DNA of 35,144 bases, from positions 1 through 35,144 of the forward strand of contig JAFKGN010000174.1 of NCBI GenBank assembly GCA_017307205.1, read 5' to 3'. A program made the translations under genes and the position numbers. The stretch is from Caulobacterales bacterium. GTDB lineage: Bacteria > Pseudomonadota > Alphaproteobacteria > Caulobacterales > Caulobacteraceae. Under the pieces are notes generated by a model. That model ran no database searches, was not told the origin of the DNA, and saw only the letters and a program-made list of their open reading frames with translations. This document shows positions 16,753 through 26,400 of the stretch, in pieces (position 1 is the first letter of the stretch; each line of letters opens with the position of its first letter).

Positions 16753-16777
16753 GGAACTTCACTGCATCGCCCCCGTT
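16753..16777 (+). promoter_or_regulatory. Sigma-EcfG (general stress response) promoter of mscS
   Basis: GGAAC (16753-16757), 16 nt, then CGTT (16774-16777): an exact match to the alphaproteobacterial general-stress promoter consensus. It lies 33 bp before the mscS ATG, predicting a leader of about 25 nt. Confidence 0.75.
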
Positions 16778-16810
16778 GACCCGGCGGGCGGCGCGAGACA
16801 ACGAACACGT

Positions 16811-17779
16811 ATGCAGGATTTAGCCAAGGCGGCGGACGAGCGTCTGCTCTCCACCCTCCGATACGATCACGGCGTGGTCACCAAGTTCGCCGACGCGGCG
16901 GGCAATCTGGCGGTGAACCTCTGCGTCGCCGTCGTCATTCTGATCGTCACCTTCTGGGCGGCGGGGTGGGTCTCGAAACTGGTGCGCCTGGCCGTCGGCC
17001 GTCTGCATCGCGGGCGTGATGTCGACACCACCCTGCAGAGCTTCCTTGGTTCCCTGGCGCGCTACGTCATCGTCATCGTCGGCGCCGTGGCGGTGCTGCA
17101 GAAGCTGGGCGTTCAGGCGACCTCGATCCTCGCCGTGCTCGGCGCCGCGTCCCTGGCCGTCGGCCTCGCCCTGCAGGGCGCGCTGTCGAACGTGGCGGCC
17201 GGGGTGATGATCCTGATCTTCCGGCCCTACCGCGTCGGCGACTTCATCGAGACCTCCACCCGCAAGGGCACGGTCCGCTCGCTCGACCTTTTCGTCACCG
17301 AGATGGCGACGCCGGATAATCTGCGGATCATCGTCCCGAATTCGAAGGTCTTCGGCGACGTCATCGTTAACTACAGCCAGTATCCCCGCCGCCGGGCGGA
17401 CGCGGTGTTCAAGCTGCCGTTCGCCGCCGATGTCGAGATGGTCTTCGCCGGTCTCAAGGATCGGCTGGCCAACGATCCCCGGGTGCGCAAGCAGCCCGCG
17501 CCGCTGTTCGAGGTGATCAGCCAGGCGCACGACAGCGTCGAACTGGCCGTGCGCGTCTGGACCGTCCGTGAGGACGAGGGCGCGCTGAAGTCCGACATCA
17601 TCCGCGCGGCCCACGTCCTGGCCACCAACCCCGACGCCGAGTTGCCCCCGCTCACCCCGCCGACGCCGCGGCCGAAGCCGGCGGAACGCGCCGAGCGCCG
17701 TCGCCTAAGGCTGGGGCTCAGGCACAAGCATGACGAGAAGCTTGAGCAAAAGCTGAACCCGGAAACCAAGGGCGGCTAG
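16811..17779 (+). CDS. MscS-family mechanosensitive channel
   Basis: A 322-residue channel close in length to E. coli MscS. An N-terminal segment and TM1 (LAVNLCVAVVILIVTFWAAG) lead to TM2, and TM3 carries the pore motif GAASLAVGLALQGALSNVAAG. The signature beta domain follows (FRPYRVGDFIE, then DNLRIIVPNSKVFGDVIVNYS) and a C-terminal alpha/beta cytoplasmic cage with a basic tail. Such channels open under hypo-osmotic shock. The start is ATG 16811, with no clear ribosome-binding site. The perfect sigma-EcfG promoter 33 bp upstream indicates general-stress control. The stop TAG is shared as CTAG with the convergent PLP enzyme. Confidence 0.9.
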   Translation: MQDLAKAADERLLSTLRYDHGVVTKFADAAGNLAVNLCVAVVILIVTFWAAGWVSKLVRLAVGRLHRGRDVDTTLQSFLGSLARYVIVIVGAVAVLQKLGVQATSILAVLGAASLAVGLALQGALSNVAAGVMILIFRPYRVGDFIETSTRKGTVRSLDLFVTEMATPDNLRIIVPNSKVFGDVIVNYSQYPRRRADAVFKLPFAADVEMVFAGLKDRLANDPRVRKQPAPLFEVISQAHDSVELAVRVWTVREDEGALKSDIIRAAHVLATNPDAELPPLTPPTPRPKPAERAERRRLRLGLRHKHDEKLEQKLNPETKGG

Positions 17780-18942
17780 GCCAGCGCCTGCTCCAGGTCG
17801 GCGATCAGGTCGTCTGTAGCCTCGATGCCTACCGACATCCGCACGAAGCTGTCGGTGATCCCCAGCGCCGCCCGCTGCTCGGCCGGGATCGAGGCGTGGG
17901 TCATGATGGCCGGGTGCTCGATCAAGCTTTCCACGCCGCCCAGGCTCTCGGCGAGGGTGAACAACTGGGTGCGCTCCAGGAACCGGCGGACCCCCGCCAG
18001 GTTGAAGTCGAAATCGACACTGATAATGCCGCCGAAGCCGTTCATCTGCCGCTTGGCGAGATCGTGCTGCGGATGGCTTTCGAGGCCGGGATAGATCACG
18101 CGGCGAACGTCCGATCGCGCTTCCAGCCAGCGGGCGATGGCCAGGGCGCTGTCGCAGTGACGCTGCATGCGCAGCGGCAGGGTCTTCAGGCCGCGCAAGG
18201 CCAGGAAGCTGTCGAAGGGCGAGAGGATCGCGCCGGTGGCGTTCTGCAGGAACTTCAGCCGCGTCGCGAGCTCGGCGTCGTCGCCGACCACGATCACGCC
18301 GCCGACCATGTCGGAGTGACCGTTCAGGTACTTGGTCACCGAATGGACGACCACGCCGATGCCGAACTCCAGCGGTCGCTGCACATAGGGGCTGGCGAAG
18401 GTGTTGTCGGCCACGCTGATCAGGCCGCGGCGCTTGGCGATGTCGGCGATGGCCGCCAGATCGACCAGCTTCAGCATCGGATTGGTCGGGGTCTCGACCC
18501 AGATCATCCGCGTGTTCGGCCGGATCGCCGCCTCGACGGCCGCCGGATCAGACAGGTCGACGAAGCTGAAGTCGAGGCCGGCCGAGAGCCGCCGCACGCG
18601 TTCAAACAGCCGGAACGAGCCGCCGTAGATGTCGTCGGTGGCGACGACGTGGTCGCCGGTCTTCAGCAGCTCCAGCACCGTGGCGATGGACGATAGGCCG
18701 GAGGAGGCGGCGAAGGCCGCCGCCCCGCTCTCTAGGTCGGCCACGCAGCGCTCGAAGGCGAAGCGGGTCGGGTTCTGGCTGCGCGCGTACTCGAAGCCCT
18801 TGTGCACGCCCGGGCTTTCCTGGGCAAAGGTCGAGGTGGCGTAGATCGGCGTCATCACCGCGCCCGTCGTCGGGTCATGGCTCTGGCCGCCGTGAATGGC
18901 GCGCGTGGCGAAGGCCAGGCGGTTCTTTTTGACGTCAGACAT
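17776..18942 (-). CDS. Cystathionine gamma-synthase/lyase family PLP enzyme
   Basis: A 388-residue member of the Cys/Met-metabolism PLP family (transsulfuration). The PLP lysine is Lys204 in HSVTKYLNGHSD, the cofactor-binding Asp179 lies in VADNTF, and the phosphate-clamp residues lie in YARSQNPTR (Tyr52, Arg54). Whether it is a gamma-synthase, gamma-lyase, beta-lyase or O-acyl-homoserine sulfhydrylase cannot be settled by eye, so no symbol is given. The ATG at 18942 has GGAGG 5 nt upstream, but that site lies within the 3' arm of a 9-bp hairpin (18945-18967), suggesting translational control. It follows the TacA-like gene by 28 bp on the same strand and ends in a shared CTAG. Confidence 0.9.
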   Translation of the reverse strand: MSDVKKNRLAFATRAIHGGQSHDPTTGAVMTPIYATSTFAQESPGVHKGFEYARSQNPTRFAFERCVADLESGAAAFAASSGLSSIATVLELLKTGDHVVATDDIYGGSFRLFERVRRLSAGLDFSFVDLSDPAAVEAAIRPNTRMIWVETPTNPMLKLVDLAAIADIAKRRGLISVADNTFASPYVQRPLEFGIGVVVHSVTKYLNGHSDMVGGVIVVGDDAELATRLKFLQNATGAILSPFDSFLALRGLKTLPLRMQRHCDSALAIARWLEARSDVRRVIYPGLESHPQHDLAKRQMNGFGGIISVDFDFNLAGVRRFLERTQLFTLAESLGGVESLIEHPAIMTHASIPAEQRAALGITDSFVRMSVGIEATDDLIADLEQALA

Positions 18943-18944
18943 GG

Positions 18945-18967
18945 GGACCTCCGATCAACGGAGGTCC
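18945..18967 (-). promoter_or_regulatory. Hairpin sequestering the ribosome-binding site of the PLP enzyme gene
   Basis: On the minus strand the leader reads GGACCTCCG, loop TTGAT, CGGAGGTCC, then CC and the ATG. The 9-bp stem is perfect and contains the GGAGG in its 3' arm. There is no following T-run, so it is not a typical terminator; the fold would hide the ribosome-binding site. It lies in the short gap after the tacA-like stop. Confidence 0.6.
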
Positions 18968-18970
18968 TGT

Positions 18971-20458
18971 CTAGCCGACCTGCTTGATCTGGTCTTCCAG
19001 GCCCTGCTCGCGAACCTTGCGATAGAGGGTCGAGCGGCCGATGCCGAGGCGGCGGGCCACCTCGCTCATGTGACCGGAATAGACCTCGATGGCGAGCTGG
19101 ATCAGGTCGCGCTCGACGTCTTCCAGCGTCCGCAGGTGACCGCGGCCGTCGAGCACCCGCACGGGGGTGTCCTGCGGCAGGGCGGCCTGCAGTTCGCGGG
19201 CGCCGGGGATCGAGAGGGTCGGGGCGGCGGCCTCGCCGATCATCTCCGGAATCTCGACCGGGGCGGCGGCGGGCGGCGGAACCTTCACGCCCGAGATGGC
19301 CGGGAAGTCGTGCGGCGCCAGGTAGGGGGCGTCGGCCAGGACGATGGCGCGATAGACCGCGTTCTCCAGCTGGCGGACGTTACCGGGCCAGTCAAAGGCG
19401 GTCAGGTACGCCATGGCTTCCGGCGAGGCGGCGACCACGCGCTTGCCCTCCTCGACGTTGAAGCGGCGGATGAAGGCTTCGACCAAGGCGGGGATATCTT
19501 CCTTGCGGTCGCGCAGGCTCGGCGCCTCGATGGGGAAGACGTTGAGGCGGTAGTAGAGGTCTTCGCGGAAGCGGCCTTCGGCCACCTGCTGGGCGACGTC
19601 GCGGTTGGTGGCGGACACGATGCGCACGTCGACTTTCAGCGGCCGCTTGGCGCCGATCGGATCGACCTCGCCCTCCTGCAGGGCGCGCAGCAGCTTCACC
19701 TGAATGTCGAGCGGCAGTTCGCCCACTTCGTCGAGAAACAGGGTGCCGCCGTTGGCCTCCTGGAACTTGCCGAGGTGCTTGTCGGAGGCGCCGGTGAAGC
19801 TGCCCTTCTCGTGGCCGAACAGGATCGACTCCACGAGGTTCTCGGGGATCGCCCCGCAGTTCACCGCCACGAACGGCTTGCCGGCGCGGTCGGACGAGCC
19901 GTGCACCGCGCGAGCGATCAGCTCCTTGCCGACGCCGCTTTCGCCGGTGATCAGCACGGGGATCGAGGATTTACCGGCCCGCTCGCCCAGGCGCTTGACC
20001 AGGGTCATGGCCGGGCCGTCGCCGATCAGGTCGGTGAAGGTGGTGCGGCCGGAGACCTGCTTCTTCAGGCGATCGACCTCGCCCTTCAGGTCGCCCATCG
20101 ACAGGGCGTTGCGGATCGAGACGATGATCCGCTCCGGCGAGGCGGGCTTCACGAAGAAGTCGCAGGCCCCGGCCTGCATCGCCTTCACCACCGTATCGAC
20201 GCCGCCCGAGGCGGTCAGCACGATCACCGGCTGGGTGAAACCACGGGCGCGCATTTCCTTCAGGGTGTCCTGACCGCTGATGCCCGGCATCACGAGGTCG
20301 AGCAGGATGACGTCGGCCGTCTGGCCGGCCACGAGGCGCTGAATCGCCATGTCGCCGTTTTCAGCGTTCGCCACCACGAACCCATCGCGCTCCAGCACCG
20401 ACTGGATCAGGCGGCGCTGGGTGGGATCGTCGTCGACGACGAGAACGGTCTTGGTCAT
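18971..20458 (-). CDS. tacA: NtrC-family sigma-54 response regulator, TacA-like
   Basis: A 495-residue regulator. The receiver (1-120) has Asp10/Asp11, phosphoacceptor Asp54 (ILLDLVMPG) and Lys104. The sigma-54 AAA+ domain has Walker A GESGVGKE (172-179), the sigma-54-contacting loop GSFTGA (219-224, a common variant of GAFTGA) and Walker B LFLDEVGE (240-247). An Ala/Pro linker leads to a C-terminal Fis-type helix-turn-helix (SEVARRLGIGRSTLYRKV). Length, Asp54 and overall sequence match what I recall of Caulobacter TacA. TacA is phosphorylated through the ShkA-ShpA relay and activates stalk and cell-fate genes. Orthology is inferred from memory, not a search; another NtrC paralogue remains possible. 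It is divergent from the CgeB-like gene across a 198-bp gap. Confidence 0.8.
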   Translation of the reverse strand: MTKTVLVVDDDPTQRRLIQSVLERDGFVVANAENGDMAIQRLVAGQTADVILLDLVMPGISGQDTLKEMRARGFTQPVIVLTASGGVDTVVKAMQAGACDFFVKPASPERIIVSIRNALSMGDLKGEVDRLKKQVSGRTTFTDLIGDGPAMTLVKRLGERAGKSSIPVLITGESGVGKELIARAVHGSSDRAGKPFVAVNCGAIPENLVESILFGHEKGSFTGASDKHLGKFQEANGGTLFLDEVGELPLDIQVKLLRALQEGEVDPIGAKRPLKVDVRIVSATNRDVAQQVAEGRFREDLYYRLNVFPIEAPSLRDRKEDIPALVEAFIRRFNVEEGKRVVAASPEAMAYLTAFDWPGNVRQLENAVYRAIVLADAPYLAPHDFPAISGVKVPPPAAAPVEIPEMIGEAAAPTLSIPGARELQAALPQDTPVRVLDGRGHLRTLEDVERDLIQLAIEVYSGHMSEVARRLGIGRSTLYRKVREQGLEDQIKQVG

Positions 20459-20656
20459 CTCGTAAGCTCACCGAAATTCTGTCGGTCGCGCCGCCGATGG
20501 GCGCGTTCGTTGTCCCGCTTCAATACAGGCGGGGGGTAAAGGCGCGGTTTCGGAGACATGAGTCGGGAGTTAACGGCGCGGCCTGCCGGCGGCGTCGCGT
20601 CCACCCCGCCTTAACCGGCGCACCGGACGCTTCGGGCGAATCTTCCCGGAGCGGTG

Positions 20657-21790
20657 ATGCGAATTCTCGTCCTGCGCGCGGCGTCCCAGAACAACGTGCT
20701 GTCGCGCATGGCCGAGCAGCTGTTCGCCGGCCTCGATCTGCCGGACGTCGAACGCGATCTGCTTGACCTGCAGGGGGTGGATCGCGCCGCGTGCCTGGCT
20801 GCGCTGGAGGCGCGGCTCGCCGCCTTCCGCCCTGATCACGTGGTCTCTTTCGCCGGCTTCACGGCCGACTTCGCCGCCGAGCTCTACGACCGTTTCGCCT
20901 GCGGTCTGGTGGGCTGGGATGTGGACCATCCCGCATATCAATTCGACCGCTTCGTCGCCGGGCCGGCCCGACGGCTGCAAGTCTGCGCCTCGGCGTCGCA
21001 TGCTGCTTTCCGCCAGAGGATCGGCTTCAAAGGCGGCTCGGCCCTGATGCTGCCGGGCGTCGCCACTGTGTCGGAACAAGCCCCGTCGATCGCCGAGCGT
21101 CCGGTCGGCGTCTCGCTGGCGATGAGCTGGATCGGCGAGCCGGAGGTCTGGTGGGCGCGGTTCAAGGGCAAGCCGGTTCACGACCTCATCGAGGGCATGG
21201 TCGAGCGGGTGTTGGCCGATGACGCCGCCGATCTGCTGCGCGCCTTCGACGCCGTGACCCGCGACCGGGGCATGAACCTGCCGATCGACCGCAGCGTCGC
21301 CAGCATCTTCGCCAACGTCGGCCTGTTCGTGCGCCGCTACGACCGGCTACGGCTAGCCCAGGCGCTGGCCGCCTCGGACCTCCCCTGCACGCTGCACGGC
21401 GAGGGGTGGGAAGGGCGTCTCGCATCGGCCGGCGGCCTGACCTTCGAGCCCAGCGTCGACTTCGCCGACTGCGCGGCCGCCTACGGCCGGGCGCGGGTGG
21501 TGCTCAACCTCAACGCCGCCAACGGCGGCAGCGAGCGGGCAGTGACCGCCATGGCGGCCGGGGCCGCGGTGGTTTCGGACTTCAGCCCCCTGCTGGCGGA
21601 GGAGTTCGGCGCGGGGCGGGCGATCGCGTTCTTCCGACGGGCCGATCCTGCCTCGGTGGTCGAGACCCTTGCCTCCCTGGAAGACCCGGCAGCCGCCCAG
21701 ACCATGGCCGACGCCGGTCGCGCCCGCGTCGCCGAGGCGCATACCTGGCCTGCGAAGGCGGCCGCGCTTGTCGAGGCGCTGCGGACCTAG
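20657..21790 (+). CDS. CgeB-like glycosyltransferase
   Basis: A 377-residue protein with two Rossmann-like halves. The N-terminal half (MRILVLRAASQNN, then DHVVSFAGFTADFA) binds acceptor in GT-B enzymes. The C-terminal half has the pattern of the CgeB/Glyco_trans_1_2 domain: LHGEGWEG, FADCAAAYGRARVVLNLN, then a nucleotide-sugar-binding-like SERAVTAMAAGAAVVSDFSPL and an AEAHTWPAKAAALVEAL tail. A role in glycosylating a surface structure or protein is inferred. ATG 20657 is preferred over the adjacent GTG at 20654 because GGAG (20648-20651) is then 5 nt away. The stop is shared as CTAG with the carbonic anhydrase gene. Confidence 0.75.
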   Translation: MRILVLRAASQNNVLSRMAEQLFAGLDLPDVERDLLDLQGVDRAACLAALEARLAAFRPDHVVSFAGFTADFAAELYDRFACGLVGWDVDHPAYQFDRFVAGPARRLQVCASASHAAFRQRIGFKGGSALMLPGVATVSEQAPSIAERPVGVSLAMSWIGEPEVWWARFKGKPVHDLIEGMVERVLADDAADLLRAFDAVTRDRGMNLPIDRSVASIFANVGLFVRRYDRLRLAQALAASDLPCTLHGEGWEGRLASAGGLTFEPSVDFADCAAAYGRARVVLNLNAANGGSERAVTAMAAGAAVVSDFSPLLAEEFGAGRAIAFFRRADPASVVETLASLEDPAAAQTMADAGRARVAEAHTWPAKAAALVEALRT

Positions 21791-22419
21791 GCGTCGCGCG
21801 CCACCAGGGCGGCGTAGCCTTCCGGCCCGTCGATGGTGACGCCGAGATCGGTGATCCGCCCATTGTGCAGGGAATAGACCCAGCCATGGACGCTGAGCTG
21901 CTGGCCGCGGGCCCAGGCGTCCTGCACGAAGATGTCGGCGGCGACGTTACGCACCTGGCGCTCGACGTTCAGTTCGCAAAGGCGGTCGGTGCGCTGGCGG
22001 CCGGCGGGCAGGGCCTCCAGTTCGGTGCGATGGGCCTCATAGACCTCGCGGATCGGATGCAGCCAGTGATCAACCAGGCCGCGCCGCACGCCGTCGACCG
22101 AAGCGGCGACGCCGCCGCAGCCGTAGTGGCCCACGACCATGACATGCTTCACCTTCAGCACGTCGACGGCGAACTGCAGCACGCTAAGGTAGTTGGCGTC
22201 CTGAGGCGGGGCGAGGTTGGCGACGTTGCGGTGGACGAACAGCTCGCCGGGGTCGAGGCCGACGATCTCATTGGCCGGCACGCGACTGTCGGAACAGCCG
22301 ATCCACAGATATTCCGGCGACTGCTGCCGCTCGAGGCGGGTGAAAAAGTCCGGATCGACGGCGGTCTTGGCTCTCGACCAGGCGGCGTTCTTCGCCTTGA
22401 GGTCATCAAGGGTGGGCAT
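21787..22419 (-). CDS. Beta-class carbonic anhydrase
   Basis: A 210-residue zinc enzyme interconverting CO2 and bicarbonate. The zinc ligands are Cys42 (GCSDSR, with the Asp44-Arg46 dyad), His98 and Cys101 (VVGHYGCGG). FVHRNVANLA and the C-terminal VHGWVYSLHNGRI are standard. The start chosen is ATG 22419 (MPTLDDLKAKN), the family-typical N-terminus. A GGGGA lies about 10 nt upstream. An in-frame ATG at 22488 would add 23 residues. The gene is divergent to the ABC ATPase gene and its stop overlaps the CgeB-like gene by CTAG. Confidence 0.92.
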   Translation of the reverse strand: MPTLDDLKAKNAAWSRAKTAVDPDFFTRLERQQSPEYLWIGCSDSRVPANEIVGLDPGELFVHRNVANLAPPQDANYLSVLQFAVDVLKVKHVMVVGHYGCGGVAASVDGVRRGLVDHWLHPIREVYEAHRTELEALPAGRQRTDRLCELNVERQVRNVAADIFVQDAWARGQQLSVHGWVYSLHNGRITDLGVTIDGPEGYAALVARDA

Positions 22420-22578
22420 TTGCGAAGCATCCCCTGCAGCTTGCGAGGCGTTCACTAGCCCAATCCAACGGCCGACGAAATCACGCATGACCGTTGTTTC
22501 ACTTGCCCCGGATGCGCGGGGCCTGCCATTGAAGATGTCCGTATTGTGGCGGTTACGGCGAGGACCTGTCCGGGACCC

Positions 22579-23457
22579 ATGCTGATCATCGAGAACCTGA
22601 CCCACGTCTACGCCAACGGCGTGCGCGCCCTGGACGAGGTGAGCCTCAAGATCCCGCCGGGGATGTACGGCCTTCTGGGGCCAAACGGGGCAGGCAAGTC
22701 GACGCTGATGCGGACGATCGCCACCCTGCAGGCGCCGACCAGCGGTTACATCCGCTTCGACGACATCGATGTGCTGAAAACGCCGGAGCTGCTTCGCCGC
22801 ACGCTGGGCTACCTGCCGCAGGACTTCGGCGTCTACCCGCGGGTCTCGGCCTACGACATGCTCGATCACATGGCCGTGCTGAAGGGCGTGGCCGACGCCA
22901 AGCACCGCAAGGCCGTGGTCGAGGGGCTGCTGGCCCAGGTCAATCTCTGGAACGTGCGCAAGAAGGCCCTGGCGGGCTTCTCGGGCGGCATGCGGCAGCG
23001 CTTCGGTATCGCCCAGGCCCTGATCGGCGACCCGCGCCTGATCATCGTCGACGAGCCGACCGCCGGCCTCGATCCGGAGGAGCGCAATCGCTTCCTCAAC
23101 CTGCTGGCCGAGATCGGCGAGAACGTGGTGGTGATCCTCTCGACCCACATCGTCGAGGATGTGTCGGACCTCTGCCCGGCGATGGCGATCATCTGCGACG
23201 GGCGCATCGTGCGCGAGGGCGCGCCGCTTGACCTCGTCCAGGGCCTCAAGGGCCGCATCTGGATGAAGACCATCGACAAGGCCGAGCTTGAGGCCGTGAA
23301 GGCCGAGCGGCAGGTGATCTCCACCCGCCTGTTCGCCGGGCGCACGGTGATCCACGTCCTGGCCGACAGCGATCCTGGCGACGGCTTCACTCCAGTCACT
23401 GGCGGGCTCGAGGACGTCTACTTCTCGACGCTCGCCACCTGCCGACGGGCGGCCTGA
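22579..23457 (+). CDS. ABC transporter ATP-binding protein
   Basis: A 292-residue ATPase, cytoplasmic partner of the permease-peptidase encoded 8 bp downstream. Walker A GPNGAGKS (34-41), Q-loop Gln81, signature SGGMR (135-139), Walker B LIIVDEP with Asp158/Glu159, and switch His190 (STHIVED) are all intact, so it should hydrolyse ATP. The C-terminal ~70 residues are the accessory region of ABC-2 exporters. The start ATG 22579 begins the family-typical MLIIENLTHVYANG; an upstream in-frame extension is not family-like. It is transcribed in one operon with the next gene. Confidence 0.92.
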   Translation: MLIIENLTHVYANGVRALDEVSLKIPPGMYGLLGPNGAGKSTLMRTIATLQAPTSGYIRFDDIDVLKTPELLRRTLGYLPQDFGVYPRVSAYDMLDHMAVLKGVADAKHRKAVVEGLLAQVNLWNVRKKALAGFSGGMRQRFGIAQALIGDPRLIIVDEPTAGLDPEERNRFLNLLAEIGENVVVILSTHIVEDVSDLCPAMAIICDGRIVREGAPLDLVQGLKGRIWMKTIDKAELEAVKAERQVISTRLFAGRTVIHVLADSDPGDGFTPVTGGLEDVYFSTLATCRRAA

Positions 23458-23465
23458 GACCGGAG

Positions 23466-26400
23466 ATGTTCGGCAAGGTCGCCGCCTTCGAACTGCGCTA
23501 CCAGCTCCGCTCCCCGGTGTTCTGGGTGGTGGCGGGCCTCTTCTTCCTGCTGACCTTCGCTTCAGTGGCCTCCGATCAGGTCACCGTCGGCGGCGGCGGC
23601 GGGGCGATCCACAAGAACGCCGCCTTCACGATCCTGCAGACGCACCTGATCTTCGGGGTGCTCTACATGTTCGTCACCACGGCGTTCGTGGCCAATGTGG
23701 TGGTGCGCGATGACGACACGGGCTTCGCGCCGCTGATCCGCGCCACGCGGATCGGCAAGATCGACTATCTCTACGGCCGCTTCGTCGGCGCCTTCGCCGC
23801 CGCCGCCATATCTTTCCTGGCGGTGCCGCTGGCGATGATGATCGGCGCGATGGCGCCCTGGCTGGACCCCGAGCGGGTCGGGGCCTTCGTGCCGGCCCAC
23901 TATCTCTACGCCTATGTGGTGATCGCCCTGCCAGCTTTGCTGGTCACGTCCAGCCTGTTTTTCCTGCTGGCCACTGTCACCCGCTCGATGATGCTGACCT
24001 ATGTCGGCGTCATCGCCTTCATGGTGCTTTGGATCGTCGCCAGCATCGTCTCCGCCAAGCCTGAGTTGGAGAAGATCGCGGCCTATCTGGAGCCGTTCGG
24101 CAGCGGCGCTCTCGAATTGGCCATGCGCTACTGGACCGCGACCGAGCGCAACAACGCCTTGCCGTCGCTGACCGGCGCCCTGCTTTGGAACCGCGCCCTG
24201 GCGCTCGGCCTGTCGGTCGTTTTCCTCGCCGCCGCCGGCTTCACCTTCCGCTTCGACAGCGCCGCCCAGTCGGGCAAGGCGCGGCGCAAGGCAAAAGCGC
24301 TGTCGGCGCCGCCCGCCGACGCCGGACCGCCGAACACCGCCAATCCGCACGCCGCCGCGCCGCGCTTCGACCGGCGAGCGGCCCTGGCTCAGTTCAGCGC
24401 CCGCACCCGCCTCGACATGAAGCAGGTGTTCCTGAGCCCGGCCTATATCGTGCTGCTGGGCCTTGGCTTCGCCAACGCCATGGCCGGCCTGTGGTCGCAG
24501 GTCGACCTCGGCCTCTACGGCGGAGCGATGCATCCCGTCACCCGCTCGCTGATCCCGATCCTGGAGGGCAATTTCAGCCTGATCCCGATCGTCATCGCGA
24601 TCTACTACGGCGGCGAACTGGTGTGGCGCGAGCGTGAGCGGCGCACGCACGAGATCGTCGACGCCGCGCCCGTGCCTGACTGGGCCTTCGTCGCGCCGAA
24701 GATCATGGCCATCGCGCTGGTGCTGCTGTCGACCCTGGCCATCAGTGTGCTGGCCGCCGTCGCCATCCAGATCGGCCACGGATACTTCCGCCTGGAGCTG
24801 GGCAAGTATCTCCTCTGGTACATCCTGCCGCTCGGCTACGAGTGGGTGCTGCTGGCCGTGCTGTCGGTGTTCGCCCAGACGATCTCGCCGCACAAGTTCA
24901 TCGGCTGGGGCCTGATGGTCCTCTACATCGTGGCGACCACGACGCTCGGAAACCTGGGCTTCGAACACCACCTCTACCTCTTCGGCACCGCGCCGGGCGT
25001 GCGGTTGTCCGACCTGAATGGTCAGGGCCGGTTCTGGATCGGCGCCTGGTGGTTCCGCCTCTACTGGGGCGCCTTCGCCGTGATGCTTGCTGTGCTGTCG
25101 CACCTGCTTTGGCGGCGTGGCGCGGAGACCCGGCTAAGGCCGCGCCTGCGGCGGGCGCCATATCGCCTCGTCGGTTCAGCGGGGCTGATCCTCGGCGGCG
25201 CGGCGGCGGTGTTCGTCGCTTCCGGCGTCTTCATCTTCATCAACACCAATGTCTGGAACGGCTACCGCTCCAAGATCGACGACGAGAAATGGCTCGCCGC
25301 CTACGAGCGGGTGCTGCTGCCGTTCGAGAAGACGCCGCAGCCGAAGATCGTCTCGGTGAAGCTGGACGTCGACATCCGCCCCAAGGCGCCGTCGCTGGAG
25401 ACCCACGGCCTCTATGTGATCGAGAACCGCACCGCCCAGCCGCTGCGCGAGGTGCATTTACGGTTCGACCGCGACCTTGAGGTGGAGGCTCTGCAGGTCG
25501 AAGGGGCCTGGCCCAAGCAGAGCTTCGAGCGCTTCAACTATCGCATCTTCGCCTTCGACGCCCCGATGCGTCCCGGTGAGCGGCGCACCATCGCCTTCAC
25601 CACCGTGCGGGCCCAGAAGGGCTTCAAGAACCGCGACAACGACACCCGGGTCGTCGGCAACGGGACCTTCGTCAACGACATCGAGATCACCCCCGGCCTG
25701 GGCATGAGCCGCGATGGCCTGCTGAAGGACCGCGCCAAGCGTCGCAAGTACGGCCTGCCGCCCGATCTGCGGCCCGCCAAGCTTGGCGATCCGGCCGCGG
25801 TTCAGTTCAACTATCTGCGCCACGACAGCGACTTCGTGACCGCCGACATCACGGTCTCGACGGATGCCGACCAGACTCCGATCGCGCCGGGCGACAAGGT
25901 CTCGGATCGCACTGAAGGCGGGCGTCGCACGGCGCGCTTCGTCACCGAGGCGCCGATCATCCATTTCTTCTCGATCCAGTCGGCCCGCTACGCCGAGCGC
26001 AAGGAGCGCTACAAGAATGTCGACCTGACGGTGTTTTACCACCCGACGCACAGCTGGAATGTCGAGCGCATGGTCGCGGCCATGAAGGCGTCGCTTGACT
26101 ACTTCCAGGTCGAGTTCAGCCCCTTCCAATTCCGCTCGCTGCGGTTCCTGGAGTTCCCCGGCTACGCCAACTTCGCCCAGTCGTTCGCGGGCACGATCCC
26201 CTGGTCGGAAAACCTCGGCTTCGTCGCTGATTTCCGCGATCCGGAGAAGATCGACTACGTCACCTACGTCGGCGCGCACGAGGTCGCGCACCAATGGTGG
26301 GCGCATCAGATGGTCGGCGCCGACGAGCAGGGGGCGACCGCGCTCAGCGAAACCCTGGCCCAGTATTCCGCCCTGATGGTCATGCGGCGGCTCCACGGCG

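Noticed and set aside
18896..20539. A 547-residue open frame on the plus strand opposite the TacA-like gene
   Set aside because: Antisense shadow of a GC-rich real gene: composition is Gly/Asp/Arg/His-rich with no domain, and the opposite strand encodes a complete NtrC-type protein.
20569..20616. CtrA control of the tacA-like/cgeB divergent region
   Set aside because: Only isolated half-sites (GTTAAC 20569-20574, TTAACC 20611-20616), with no TTAA-N7-TTAA pair.
23562..25103. A 513-residue minus-strand open frame inside the ABC-2/M1 gene
   Set aside because: Low-complexity Gln/Asp/His/Arg-rich product with no motif; the plus strand has a continuous membrane-protein frame with catalytic residues.
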